64,000 bases of DNA from NCBI RefSeq assembly GCF_029581275.1, contig NZ_CP120742.1, positions 5,456,501 to 5,520,500 on the forward strand, read 5' to 3'. The stretch is from Micromonospora sp. WMMD1155. Lineage in GTDB: Bacteria; Actinomycetota; Actinomycetes; Mycobacteriales; Micromonosporaceae. How positions within the stretch are numbered: position 1 is the stretch's first letter; every line of letters starts with the position of its first letter. The notes under the pieces were generated by a model, which made no database searches, was not told the origin of the DNA, and saw only the letters and a program-made list of their open reading frames with translations. Of this stretch, positions 41,565 to 49,582 are shown piece after piece. Made by a program: the position numbers and the translations under genes.

Positions 41565-42488
41565 GTGAATCTCCGCAAGGGCCTCGCCGCCGTCGGCGCC
41601 GTCCTCGCCGTGTCCACCTCCATCCTGAGTGTCGCCTCGCCGGCAGCGGCAGCCGCACGGGACGGAACCTGCGACAGCGGCGAGTTCTGCTACTACTACA
41701 ACAGCAACCAGGCCGGGTCGGTCTCCGACTTCACCGACTCCCTGGACGACTACGGCACGACCCAACCGACCTGCTACGACTTCAAGGGCGCGGGCAACGG
41801 CAAGGGCCTGTGCGTGAAGAACAACGCCGCGTCGGTGTGGAACCGGACCGGTAGGACCGTGCGGGTCTACTTCAACAGCAACTTCGCCGGTGCGAGCCAG
41901 GACTTCGCGTCCGGGGCGAAAGGCAACCTCAACGCCACGCTGAAGAACAACAACGCCTCGCACGAACTGCTGAGCGGACCGACGGGATGCAGCACCGACG
42001 GCACCAACAGCAAGCTGCCGAGCACCATCCTGGTCTACCGGGTCGGGCTCGGCCGCGTCGACCGGGTCGACTTCAAGACGTACGTCAAGAACGTCCTCCC
42101 GAACGAGTGGATCACGAGCTGGCCGAACGCCTCGCTGGACGCCGGGGCCGTGGCCGTCAAGAGCTACGCCTGGTACTGGGCGTTGCACTCGACCCGCAAG
42201 ACCCCCGGCGGACAGTGCTACGACGTCCGTGACGACACCGGGGACCAGGTCTACCGGCCGTCGTCGGCGCAGGCCTCGACGTCCTCCGCGGTGGACCGCA
42301 CCTGGTCGACCCGGCTGAACCGGAGCGGCAACATCCTGCGGGCGCACTACTGCGCGACGACCACCGCCTGCGGTGGTTGGGTGGACGGGGACTGGCTGTC
42401 CCAGTACGGCTCCCGTGACCTCGCCAACGAGGGCCGGACCTACCAGGCGATCCTGCGCTACTACTACCGCGACGTGGTCGTCTCCTGA
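41565..42488 (+). CDS. Secreted protein: inhibitor-I36-like domain fused to SpoIID/LytB-like domain
   Basis: A 307-residue secreted protein with the same signal-plus-I36-like N-terminal domain as its neighbour (DGTCDSGEFCYYYNSNQAGS, QPTCYDFKGAGNGKGLCVKN). Its C-terminal ~160 residues are a SpoIID-like domain: VDFKTYVKNVLPNEWITSW, then LDAGAVAVKSYAWYWALH, the segment that carries the conserved Ala-Val-Ala stretch of this family. SpoIID proteins are lytic transglycosylases acting on glycan strands; the active Glu is probably that of LPNEW. The GTG start is six bases after the upstream stop, so the two genes are one operon. A strong terminator follows. Confidence 0.85.
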   Translation: MNLRKGLAAVGAVLAVSTSILSVASPAAAAARDGTCDSGEFCYYYNSNQAGSVSDFTDSLDDYGTTQPTCYDFKGAGNGKGLCVKNNAASVWNRTGRTVRVYFNSNFAGASQDFASGAKGNLNATLKNNNASHELLSGPTGCSTDGTNSKLPSTILVYRVGLGRVDRVDFKTYVKNVLPNEWITSWPNASLDAGAVAVKSYAWYWALHSTRKTPGGQCYDVRDDTGDQVYRPSSAQASTSSAVDRTWSTRLNRSGNILRAHYCATTTACGGWVDGDWLSQYGSRDLANEGRTYQAILRYYYRDVVVS

Positions 42489-42505
42489 GGCCACCAGCCG
42501 CCCGC

Positions 42506-42535
42506 GCCGCCCGCCGCGGATCCGCGGCGGGCGGC
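42506..42535. terminator. Perfect inverted-repeat terminator
   Basis: A 30-base perfect palindrome (arms 42506-42520 and 42521-42535, almost all G/C) between the convergent SpoIID-domain gene and the beta-helix gene. It can form a hairpin in both transcription directions. Confidence 0.8.
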
Positions 42536-42548
42536 ACGCCGGTGGGCG

Positions 42549-44204
42549 TCAACACCAGGTCAGCGTCGAGTTGATCCGCGTGACGTTGCTGATCGTGTTG
42601 TTGGCGCCACCGCAGGGGTTCTGGGTGATGTTGGTGCCGCTGACGGTCAGGTTCTGGAACCGGATGCCGGAGGAGATCGGGAACTCCGTCCGCGACGCGA
42701 TCCTCACCTCGCCGCCACCCGTCACCGTGCCGGACACCCCGGCGATGACGACGTTGTAGCAGTTCTCCACCAGGATCGAGTTGTTCCCCGTGTTCGAGAT
42801 GGTCACCCGGTCGATGACCGCGCCACCGGACTCGGACACACAGAAGATCCCCCGGCCACCCCCGGACGCGATCACGGTCCCGACCCGGATGTTGGTCGGG
42901 TACGAGCTGCCCACCCGACCGTTGCGGTTGGCCATCCGGAACGCGGCGTAGCCGGTGCCGGCCCCGGCGTTCTGCGCGTCGACGGTGCCCACCGTGGCGT
43001 TGATCGTGTCGTTGAGCAGCAGGCCGGAGTCCCTGGTGTTCCGTGCCGTGACCGTGCCGATGGTCAGGCCGTCCACCCCGTACGTCTCCACACCGTGGGT
43101 GCCGGTCCCCGACACGTAGACGGTGTCGATGCGGATGTTGCGCACCTTGACCGCCCGGTCCCCACCGTGGTTGTCGATGCGGATGCCCAGGCCCGAGGAG
43201 AGCCGCATGTCGATCTGCCCGAGGGTCAGGTTGTTCACGTTGCGCATGAAGATCCCGTACAGCGGCGACCCGGTCAGCGTCAGGTTCTGCACCTCGACGT
43301 CGGTGGTGCCGCGCGAGTAGACCGGCGCCTGGTCTCCCGACCCCGAGCCGGTCACGTTGATCGTGCCGCACACCGCCAGGGTCGTGTACGACGGCAGCGA
43401 CAACCGCGAACCCGCGCTCACCGACCCGGAGCCGCGCACCACCACCCGCTGCTTCGACGTCCGACCCGCCGACAGCGAGTTGACCGCCGCCTGCATGGCC
43501 GACAACATGTCCGAACCCGAGTAGACGGTCGACGAGCCGTTGCGGGCGGTCCAGGTGCTCCCGTTCAGGACGGCCTCGGCGTTCGTCGATCCGCTGCCGC
43601 AGCCGGTGGTCGGCGGTGTGCTGCCGCCGCCCACCGCGACCAGTTGCCACTGCTGGTTCGGGCCGTTGAGGTCGGCGTACTGACTGACCCGGCCGCCGTC
43701 GGCGGTGGACCGCTCCCAGACCTCCAGTGCCTTGGCGGAGTGGCGGTTGATGAGCCGGACGGAGCCGCCGTCCGAGTCGAGGACCTGGAACTGCTGGTTG
43801 GTGCCGTTGGTGTCGGGCCACTGCCGGTACTCGGCGCCGTCGGCGGTGTTCCACTCCCAGAGGTCGACGACCTTCCCGCTGTGCCGGGCCTTGAGGCGGT
43901 AATAGCCGCTCCCGGAGGAGACGAACTGGAACTGCTGCCACGCGCCGTCGTTACGGGACCACTGCTGGATCACCGCGCCGTCCGCCGTCGAGGTGTCCCG
44001 GACGTCGAGCACCTTGCCGCTGTGCCGGTTGACCAGGACGTAGTAGGCGTTGGTGTCGATGGTCGCCGCCGCTGCCGGCGGCGCGGCGACCAGCACGGCG
44101 GCGGCCGCGCCGACCAGCGCGGTGATCATGGCCAGCACCAGGCCGGTACGCCCCGCACGGCGGACCGGCTCAGCGGTGGACGGCCTTCTGGTGAAGAGAG
44201 GCAT
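42549..44204 (-). CDS. Secreted CBM13 (ricin-B-like) plus right-handed beta-helix protein
   Basis: A 551-residue secreted protein. A long signal region (TGLVLAMITALVGAAAAVLVA) ends at AAAAT. Residues ~50-190 form a CBM13/ricin-B trefoil with three QW-type repeats (VIQQWSRNDGAWQQFQFV, YRQWPDTNGTNQQFQVL, VSQYADLNGPNQQWQLV). The rest is a parallel beta-helix with short repeats (NLTLTGSPLYGIFMRNVNNL, GLTIGTVTARNTRDSGLLLN), ending in TWC. Such helices occur in pectate lyases and other polysaccharide lyases/hydrolases, but no catalytic residue could be assigned. It lies 23 bases downstream of the GH43 gene, so both act on plant polysaccharide. Confidence 0.82.
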   Translation of the reverse strand: MPLFTRRPSTAEPVRRAGRTGLVLAMITALVGAAAAVLVAAPPAAAATIDTNAYYVLVNRHSGKVLDVRDTSTADGAVIQQWSRNDGAWQQFQFVSSGSGYYRLKARHSGKVVDLWEWNTADGAEYRQWPDTNGTNQQFQVLDSDGGSVRLINRHSAKALEVWERSTADGGRVSQYADLNGPNQQWQLVAVGGGSTPPTTGCGSGSTNAEAVLNGSTWTARNGSSTVYSGSDMLSAMQAAVNSLSAGRTSKQRVVVRGSGSVSAGSRLSLPSYTTLAVCGTINVTGSGSGDQAPVYSRGTTDVEVQNLTLTGSPLYGIFMRNVNNLTLGQIDMRLSSGLGIRIDNHGGDRAVKVRNIRIDTVYVSGTGTHGVETYGVDGLTIGTVTARNTRDSGLLLNDTINATVGTVDAQNAGAGTGYAAFRMANRNGRVGSSYPTNIRVGTVIASGGGRGIFCVSESGGAVIDRVTISNTGNNSILVENCYNVVIAGVSGTVTGGGEVRIASRTEFPISSGIRFQNLTVSGTNITQNPCGGANNTISNVTRINSTLTWC

Positions 44205-44227
44205 GGGTTCTCCTGCCTGGTGGGTGG

Positions 44228-45739
44228 CTATTCGAGGTGGAAGGTGGCGGAGCCACGCTCGGCTGTCGAGCTCACCGGCTCCAGGTAGAGCATCCCGTCG
44301 CGGTGGCGCACGTACCGCCCGGGGAAGTTCTGCGACTCCAGGGAGAGGCCGTCGCTCGCGGCCAGGCCGGGTCGCCGTTGGAAGCTGGCGTCGTTGCCGA
44401 AGAGCGACGACCCGTCGCTCCTCTCGACGTACAGCGCATAGCCCCGGTGACGCAGGTAGTAGCCGGGGAAGTTGGTCGACTCCAACGACACCGAGCCGCC
44501 GCCGGCGAGGCCGTTGACGATGCGGAACTGGGAGTCGGCCAGGTTGGTGACGTTCGGCTCGATGCGGGCCCGGTAGTCGTAGTGCCGTACGAAGCTGCCG
44601 TTCAGGTCGTGTGCCCGCAGCCGGACCGGGGTGGCCCCGTCGGGCACCGGGATGCCGAAGTTCGGGGTGCCGTCCGCGTTCCAGTACAGCTTCTGCAGTC
44701 TGGTCCGCCGGTTCGGGTCGTTCAGTGGATCGCCGCTGATGTCCCGGTAGCTGCGGTCGTGGTAGACGAGGATGTCGCTCTGCCCGTCCTCGGAGACGGT
44801 GAACGAGTTGTGGCCGGGGCCGTACTGGCTGGTGGCCGCGTTGCTGGCGAACACCGGGGCGGGGCTCTTGCTCCACGAGGCGGCGTCGAGCAGGTTCGCG
44901 GTGGCGGAGGCGGTCAGCATCCCCAGGCAGTAGTTGGCGTCGGTGGCGCTGGCCGAGTAGGTCAGGAAGACGCGGCCGTTGCGCTGGATCACCGCCGGCC
45001 CCTCGGCGACCCGGTAGCCGCGGGTCTCCCAGTCGTACGTCGGCACGACGAGCCGGGTCACCGTGCCGGTGATCTGCCAGGGGTTGGCGCCCATCCGGGC
45101 GAGGTAGACGTTGGAGTTGGTGGAGATGCCCGGCTCCTGCTGTGCCCAGGTCAGGTAGCGCACCCCGTTGACGACGAAGGTCGAGGCGTCGAGGCTGAAG
45201 GTGTCCCAGGGTGTCGTGATCCGGCCGCGTTCGGTCCACGACCCGTTCAGCGGATTCGCGTTGGCGTTCTCCAGCACGTACATCCGGATCCGCCACACGT
45301 CGTCGGTGCGTCCCGCGGCGAAGTAGACGTACCACCTGTTGTTTATAAAGTGGATCTCCGGAGCCCAGATGTGGGCGCCCATCTCCCCGCTGGTGTGCCG
45401 GGTCCAGATCGTCGTCTCGGCCGCCGTCGCCAGCCCCTGCAGGGTGGTCGCCCGGCGCAGCACGATCCGGTCGTACTGCGGCACTGTCGCGGTCAGGTAG
45501 TAGTAGCCGTCGGTGTGCCGGAAGATGTGCGGATCGGCCCGCTGGTTGACCAGGGGGTTGGTGTAGTTCACGGCCGGTGCGGCCTGCGCCGGTCCGCCGA
45601 CCGGCAGCCCGGCCGTCACGGCGAGCACCACCAGCGCGGCCACCACCACCGACCGTAGCCGGCGGGAGCAGCGGCCGGCTGGCGCGGAACGAACTGCTGG
45701 GCGGAGGACCGGACCGGTGCGGGGGAGTGGCAGCGACAT
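44228..45739 (-). CDS. Secreted GH43-type arabinofuranosidase/xylosidase with CBM42
   Basis: A 503-residue secreted glycosidase. After the signal peptide (VVVAALVVLAVTAGLPVGGP), the five-bladed propeller opens NYTNPLVNQRADPHIFRHTD, in which the RADPHIF Asp is the catalytic base of GH43. IWAPEIHFINNRWYVYF and DASTFVVNGVRYLTWAQ follow, and YRVAEGPAVIQRNGRVFL provides the general-acid Glu region. Residues ~365-503 form an AbfB (CBM42) arabinose-binding domain (SLESTNFPGYYLRHRGYALY, SLESQNFPGRYVRHRDG). It would release arabinose from arabinoxylan or arabinan. It heads a two-gene operon behind a LacI-type operator. Confidence 0.92.
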   Translation of the reverse strand: MSLPLPRTGPVLRPAVRSAPAGRCSRRLRSVVVAALVVLAVTAGLPVGGPAQAAPAVNYTNPLVNQRADPHIFRHTDGYYYLTATVPQYDRIVLRRATTLQGLATAAETTIWTRHTSGEMGAHIWAPEIHFINNRWYVYFAAGRTDDVWRIRMYVLENANANPLNGSWTERGRITTPWDTFSLDASTFVVNGVRYLTWAQQEPGISTNSNVYLARMGANPWQITGTVTRLVVPTYDWETRGYRVAEGPAVIQRNGRVFLTYSASATDANYCLGMLTASATANLLDAASWSKSPAPVFASNAATSQYGPGHNSFTVSEDGQSDILVYHDRSYRDISGDPLNDPNRRTRLQKLYWNADGTPNFGIPVPDGATPVRLRAHDLNGSFVRHYDYRARIEPNVTNLADSQFRIVNGLAGGGSVSLESTNFPGYYLRHRGYALYVERSDGSSLFGNDASFQRRPGLAASDGLSLESQNFPGRYVRHRDGMLYLEPVSSTAERGSATFHLE

Positions 45740-45871
45740 CTGTCCTCCGTGCGGTTGGTGAGCGTCCGAACGACGCCACCCGGGGACGGTCGACCGACGG
45801 CATCCCGCCAGGAAGAAGCGTGAGTGGGCGAGGGAGACATGACGATGGTGTTACGTCGAGGTGGCGAACCA

Positions 45872-45887
45872 ATGTTCGCGTTAACAT
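45872..45887. promoter_or_regulatory. LacI-type operator before the GH43 operon
   Basis: ATGTTCGCGTTAACAT at 45872-45887 is an imperfect palindrome with ATGTT/AACAT arms and a central CG. It lies about 130 bases before the GH43 start and resembles the ATGTTAGCGCTAACAT operators known for LacI-family regulators of arabinofuranosidase genes. The regulator gene is not in this window. Confidence 0.6.
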
Positions 45888-45947
45888 CGATGTGTGTCAA
45901 GGCCTCGACGGGGCTCTACGCCATCGTGCACCCGGAGGAGGCCCTGC

Positions 45948-46631
45948 TCAGGCGTGCGCTCGACGTACCATTTCGTTGATCCAGACTGGCGCGTACGGGG
46001 ATGTGCACCCCGGGGAGGTCGGGTAGTCCTTGAGGACCGCCAGGCGTTCGCCGATGTCGATCGCGCGGGCGCGGTACGCGGCGTGTTCGATCCCGATCTG
46101 GGCCAGGCAGTGGTTCATCGCCCACTGGAGGCGATCCGGCGCGTCCCTCATCTCGCTCTCGATGACGTCGAGTAGTCCCGGGAGGTCGAGGCTCTCGGGC
46201 TTCTTCGTCACGCGCTCCGTGGTCAGCGCCCAGCCGGCGCTCGCGACCACCGGATCCGGATCAGCACACCAGGCCAGGCGCAGCTCCTCGGAGTGCGGGC
46301 TCTTCTTCACCACGTAGTTCACGAGCCAGTCGTGCACCTTGGGCGCGCGTGCCTCGCGCAGCATCGTGTCCAGCTCGGCACGCCCGAACGCCCTGGGGCG
46401 GCAGATCAGGATCGACAGCAGTCTCGCCGCGGTGTCGTCGGTCTTCCAGAGCCGGCACGCGAGTTCCTGTTGCGTCTTCAGCCGCTTCGCGAGCGCACGA
46501 AGCTTGCCGAGGTGCACACCGTGATCGTCACCGTGTTTCGCGTTCACCTCGCGCGTGCGGGGGTCCTCCAGTGCGGCCAGTTCGGCCATCACCTCGGCCG
46601 CCACCGGGTCGATGGGCGTCGTCGCGGTCAC
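45948..46631 (-). CDS. DNA-alkylation-repair (AlkD-type HEAT-repeat) protein
   Basis: A 227-residue all-helical protein of the AlkD/AlkC DNA-glycosylase-like family. Typical segments are HGVHLGKLRALAKRLKTQQE, ACRLWKTDDTAARLLSILIC, LVNYVVKKSPHSEELRLAW and WALTTERVTKKPESLDLPG. HEAT-like repeats in this family grip DNA and excise alkylated bases. The start is GTG 46631. The gene is isolated and downstream of nothing on its own strand. Confidence 0.82.
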   Translation of the reverse strand: MTATTPIDPVAAEVMAELAALEDPRTREVNAKHGDDHGVHLGKLRALAKRLKTQQELACRLWKTDDTAARLLSILICRPRAFGRAELDTMLREARAPKVHDWLVNYVVKKSPHSEELRLAWCADPDPVVASAGWALTTERVTKKPESLDLPGLLDVIESEMRDAPDRLQWAMNHCLAQIGIEHAAYRARAIDIGERLAVLKDYPTSPGCTSPYAPVWINEMVRRAHA

Positions 46632-46734
46632 CAGAGCAGCTTACGTCGGAGTCGGCCCCCGGTGACCTGCGGCTTGTCGGTTCCGGGCTGCCTGTCGGTT
46701 CCGGCTGGTCCGCCGTCCGCCGAATGGCACAGTG

Positions 46735-47133
46735 ATGTCCATGGACAGGAAGTACGTCAGCGAGTGGCTCGCCGCCTACGAGCGGGTGTGGCGGACGCCG
46801 GGCACCAACGACCTGGTCACCCTCTTCACCGAGGATGCGAGCTACCAGCAGGGGCCGTACTGGACGCCCGTCGTCGGCCTGCCGGCCATCGCGCAGCTGT
46901 GGGAGAAGCAGCGCAAGGGCCCCGACGAGGTGTTCCAGATGACCACCGACATCGTCGCGGTCGAGGGCGACACCGCGGTGTCGCGTCAGGAGGTCCGCTA
47001 CGGCGACCCGGTCGACCAGGAGTACCGCGACCTGTGGATCATGCGGTTCGCCGAGGACGGGCGGTGCCGGGCGTTCGAGGAATGGCCGTTCTGGCCGGGC
47101 CTTCAGCCGACCGCATCTCCGGACGGCTCGTGA
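46735..47133 (+). CDS. SnoaL-like/NTF2-fold protein
   Basis: A 132-residue protein with the NTF2-like (SnoaL) fold: YVSEWLAAYERVWRTPGTND, LVTLFTEDASYQQGPYW, then GLPAIAQLWEKQRKG, strands VSRQEVRYGDPVDQEYRDLW and FAEDGRCRAFEEWPFW. These proteins are small binding scaffolds or enzymes of varied activity. ATG 46735 was chosen; GTG 46732 and ATG 46741 are equally possible. The C-terminal tail nearly meets the convergent MFS gene (24 bases). Confidence 0.85.
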   Translation: MSMDRKYVSEWLAAYERVWRTPGTNDLVTLFTEDASYQQGPYWTPVVGLPAIAQLWEKQRKGPDEVFQMTTDIVAVEGDTAVSRQEVRYGDPVDQEYRDLWIMRFAEDGRCRAFEEWPFWPGLQPTASPDGS

Positions 47134-47157
47134 CCGAGGTGTCGACGAACGGGCGGC

Positions 47158-48411
47158 TCACACCGGGGCCTCGACCGGCTTCGGAGCCGCGTCGAGCGGC
47201 AGGTCGCGCATCCGGCGGATCGGGGTCGACAGGTAGATGATCGGGGACAGCACGGTGAGCGCCCCGAAGAGCAGCAGGGTGGTACGAGCACCGAGTGGCC
47301 CGGCCAGGATGCCGGCCAGCAGGCCCCCGAGGGGGATGGCGCCCCAGGAGACGAACTTGACGGTGGCGATCACCCGGGACAGGAGTTCCGGTGGGCTGGC
47401 GATCATCCGGTAGGTGCGGGTGGTCACGCTGAGCACCACCGAGGAGACGGCGAGGATGATGTTGCCGGCGGCGAAGGCGAGGTAGCCGGCGGTGCCGGTG
47501 CCGAGCGGAATGATGAGCGCGCCGGGTACGCCGACGAAGGCCGCGATGATCAGGCCGCGTGCGGTGCCCACCCGGTGCGTGAACCGGGTCGTCACCGCGG
47601 CGCCGATGAGCGTGCCGAGGCCGTCGGCGGCGAGGAGCAGCCCGACCAGCAGCGGCGATGCGTGCAGCTCACGCACCAGGTAGAACGGGAAGAGCGCGAG
47701 CATCGCGCCGTTGACGAAGTTCGTCGCGGTGGCGTCCCACATGGCCGGTCCGATGATCGGGTGGCGGAGCACGTAGTGCCAGCCCTCCCGGATCATCGTG
47801 ACCATCGGCGGACGCTCGGCCGGTCGCTGCACCCGTCGGGCGGGGAGGGTGCGCAGCAGGACGGCGGAGATCACGTAGCTGACGGCGTCCACGAACAGCG
47901 TCGGCGCGGCACCCAGCACCTGCACCGCGAGGCCGCCCATCGAGGGCCCGCCGAGCTGGGTGACGGCGTGCGTTCCGGAGTTGAGGCTGTTGCGCGCCTG
48001 CAACTGCGTCGCGGGCACGATCTCCGGCAGGAAGGTCTGGTTGGCCACGTCGAACAGCACGTTGGCGAAGCTCACGACCAGGGCGACCGCGATCAGTTGG
48101 GTCACCGTCAGGGCGTCGAACCACCAGGCCAGGGGGACGGACGCGACGGCCAGGGCCCGGACCAGGTCCAGCGCCACCTGCATGCCGCGCAGCGGTACCC
48201 GCTGCACGACCACCCCGGCCGGCAGGCTGATCAGAAGGTACGCGAGGTAGCCGGCCGCCGTGATCAGACCCATCTCGAAAGCCGACGCGTCCAGGACGGT
48301 CAGTGCGGTCAGCGGCAGGGCCACCCCGCCGACCGCCGAGCCGAGGTGACTCGTCGTGCTGGCGCCCCACCAGCGCCAGAAAGCAGTAAGTCTCATAATG
48401 GAACTGACCAT
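47158..48411 (-). CDS. MFS transporter (MFS_3-type exporter)
   Basis: A 417-residue transporter with 10-12 membrane segments. FWRWWGASTTSHLGSAVGGV and LISLPAGVVVQRVPLRGMQV are typical of the MFS_3/enterobactin-exporter-like group common in actinobacteria, as is IVPATQLQARNSLNSGTHAV. The start is not clear: ATG 48411 (MVSSIMRL) and ATG 48396 (MRLTAF) are both weakly supported by ribosome-binding sites. The substrate is unknown; drug or siderophore export is common in the family. Confidence 0.88.
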   Translation of the reverse strand: MVSSIMRLTAFWRWWGASTTSHLGSAVGGVALPLTALTVLDASAFEMGLITAAGYLAYLLISLPAGVVVQRVPLRGMQVALDLVRALAVASVPLAWWFDALTVTQLIAVALVVSFANVLFDVANQTFLPEIVPATQLQARNSLNSGTHAVTQLGGPSMGGLAVQVLGAAPTLFVDAVSYVISAVLLRTLPARRVQRPAERPPMVTMIREGWHYVLRHPIIGPAMWDATATNFVNGAMLALFPFYLVRELHASPLLVGLLLAADGLGTLIGAAVTTRFTHRVGTARGLIIAAFVGVPGALIIPLGTGTAGYLAFAAGNIILAVSSVVLSVTTRTYRMIASPPELLSRVIATVKFVSWGAIPLGGLLAGILAGPLGARTTLLLFGALTVLSPIIYLSTPIRRMRDLPLDAAPKPVEAPV

Positions 48412-48463
48412 AGTGGGTGACGCGGTTCGAGGCGACCCCGCCCACAGGCCTGACGTGACTCCT

Positions 48464-49210
48464 CTACCGATCCCGCATCCGGGATCTCAGCACGTCGAAT
48501 TCGCACCCCGGCGCATCCGGATCGAAGCCGTGCCCGATCAGCCAGCGCGACGCCACCAGGCTGCGCAGTGACCACCAGGCGCGGATCACCTCCCGGTCCG
48601 CGCCGGCGCCGTAGCCGGCAAGCAGGTCGTCCAGGCGTTCCTCGTGTCCGAGCGTCAGGGTGGCGAGGTCGAACATGCCATCACCGGGGGCCGCCTCGGA
48701 CCAGTCGATGACGCCGGTGACCTCGTCGCCGTCGACGAACACGTGGGTGATCTGCAGATCGCCGTGGACGAAAACCGGGTTCCACGGCCGCAGCGCGACC
48801 TCGGCGATCTCGCGGTTGCGACGGATCACCTCGGCGGGCAGCACGGCGTTGGCGAGCAGCCACGCGCACTCGCTGTCGAGCTCGGCTGCCACGTCGTCGA
48901 GCCGGCGTCCCGGCCAGGGCGGCAGCGGCGCGTCGTGCAGCCTCCGTACGGCGGCACCCACCGCAGCCCACGCCGCGGGCGACGCGGGCGACGGTTCGCC
49001 GAGGAGGCCGAGCGCCCGGCCGGGCGCGGCGGCGATGGCGAGCACGGGCGGCTCGTGCCAGAGGATCGCCGGGGTCGGAATCGGTGCCATGGCCATCGCC
49101 CGTATCTCGACGTCGGCGTGCGCCGGGTTCCCATCGACCTTGAGGAACACGTCGCCGACGCGGAGCGTCGCCCGCTGCCGGTGGGCGACGACGACTTCGA
49201 CCTCGTCCAT
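48464..49210 (-). CDS. APH-family phosphotransferase
   Basis: A 248-residue aminoglycoside-phosphotransferase-fold protein: RATLRVGDVFLKVD (nucleotide-binding strand and Lys), FVHGDLQITHVFVDGDEVTG (HGD catalytic loop) and VIDWSEAAPGDGMFDLATLT (DW metal-binding motif). It is unrelated in detail to the phosphotransferase at 27.2 kb. The small molecule phosphorylated cannot be told. It sits alone, 52 bases from the MFS start on the same strand and therefore possibly co-transcribed with it. Confidence 0.87.
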   Translation of the reverse strand: MDEVEVVVAHRQRATLRVGDVFLKVDGNPAHADVEIRAMAMAPIPTPAILWHEPPVLAIAAAPGRALGLLGEPSPASPAAWAAVGAAVRRLHDAPLPPWPGRRLDDVAAELDSECAWLLANAVLPAEVIRRNREIAEVALRPWNPVFVHGDLQITHVFVDGDEVTGVIDWSEAAPGDGMFDLATLTLGHEERLDDLLAGYGAGADREVIRAWWSLRSLVASRWLIGHGFDPDAPGCEFDVLRSRMRDR

Positions 49211-49272
49211 ACCGACAATCCTGGCGGGGACGGCCGCCGATGTCGCCGGACTTTCGCCGGTGCCGGGACGCG

Positions 49273-49304
49273 ATGCGCCCCGTCCACGGGTGGACGGGGC
49301 GCAT
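49273..49304 (-). terminator. Terminator of the 49.3-50.4 kb operon
   Basis: A perfect 14-base-pair stem (49273-49286 with 49291-49304) and a four-base loop, nine bases after the stop of the 85-residue protein gene on the minus strand and upstream of the phosphotransferase gene. Confidence 0.75.
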
Positions 49305-49312
49305 GGTCGGTG

Positions 49313-49570
49313 TCAGTCGGATTCGGACGTCGACGTCGGGGCGCCGGCTACCTCGATCCGGGGTGACCGGTCCGGTGGAAGGTGGGCGAGGTCGGCGATG
49401 ACGACCACGTCCACTTCACCATCGACCATCTTCTGCTCGACGGTCTCCCAGGGTGCCCGGACGATTCCTTTCAACCGGTAGTCGTGTTGCCGAAGGTGCG
49501 AGAGACACACTGCGACGGCGGGCTCCGACGGCTCGATGTCCGCGGGGATCCAGATGACGGCTATTTCCAT
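49313..49570 (-). CDS. Small protein resembling the N-terminal fold of resolvases
   Basis: An 85-residue protein, MEIAVIWIPADIEPSEPAVA, then CLSHLRQHDYRLKGIVRAPW, KMVDGEVDVVVIADLAHLPP and a C-terminal RIEVAGAP tail. The alternation of strand and helix, with a Cys and a DVVVIA strand, recalls the N-terminal half of serine-resolvase-like proteins. The catalytic Ser and the DNA-binding part are absent, so it is not a recombinase. ATG 49570 has a GGAGAGG site. It begins 12 bases after the Pro-rich protein gene on the same strand and is followed by a strong terminator. Function unknown. Confidence 0.65.
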   Translation of the reverse strand: MEIAVIWIPADIEPSEPAVAVCLSHLRQHDYRLKGIVRAPWETVEQKMVDGEVDVVVIADLAHLPPDRSPRIEVAGAPTSTSESD

Positions 49571-49582
49571 GACCTCTCCTGA

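Noticed and set aside
42549..45887. A single 1112-codon frame spanning the beta-helix and GH43 genes
   Set aside because: The upstream half is a frame-shifted shadow of the GH43 gene. The signal peptide and ribosome-binding site at 44204 mark a separate gene.
49313..49570. Resolvase-like small protein considered as a site-specific recombinase
   Set aside because: It lacks the catalytic Ser context and the DNA-binding domain; only a half-domain resemblance remains.
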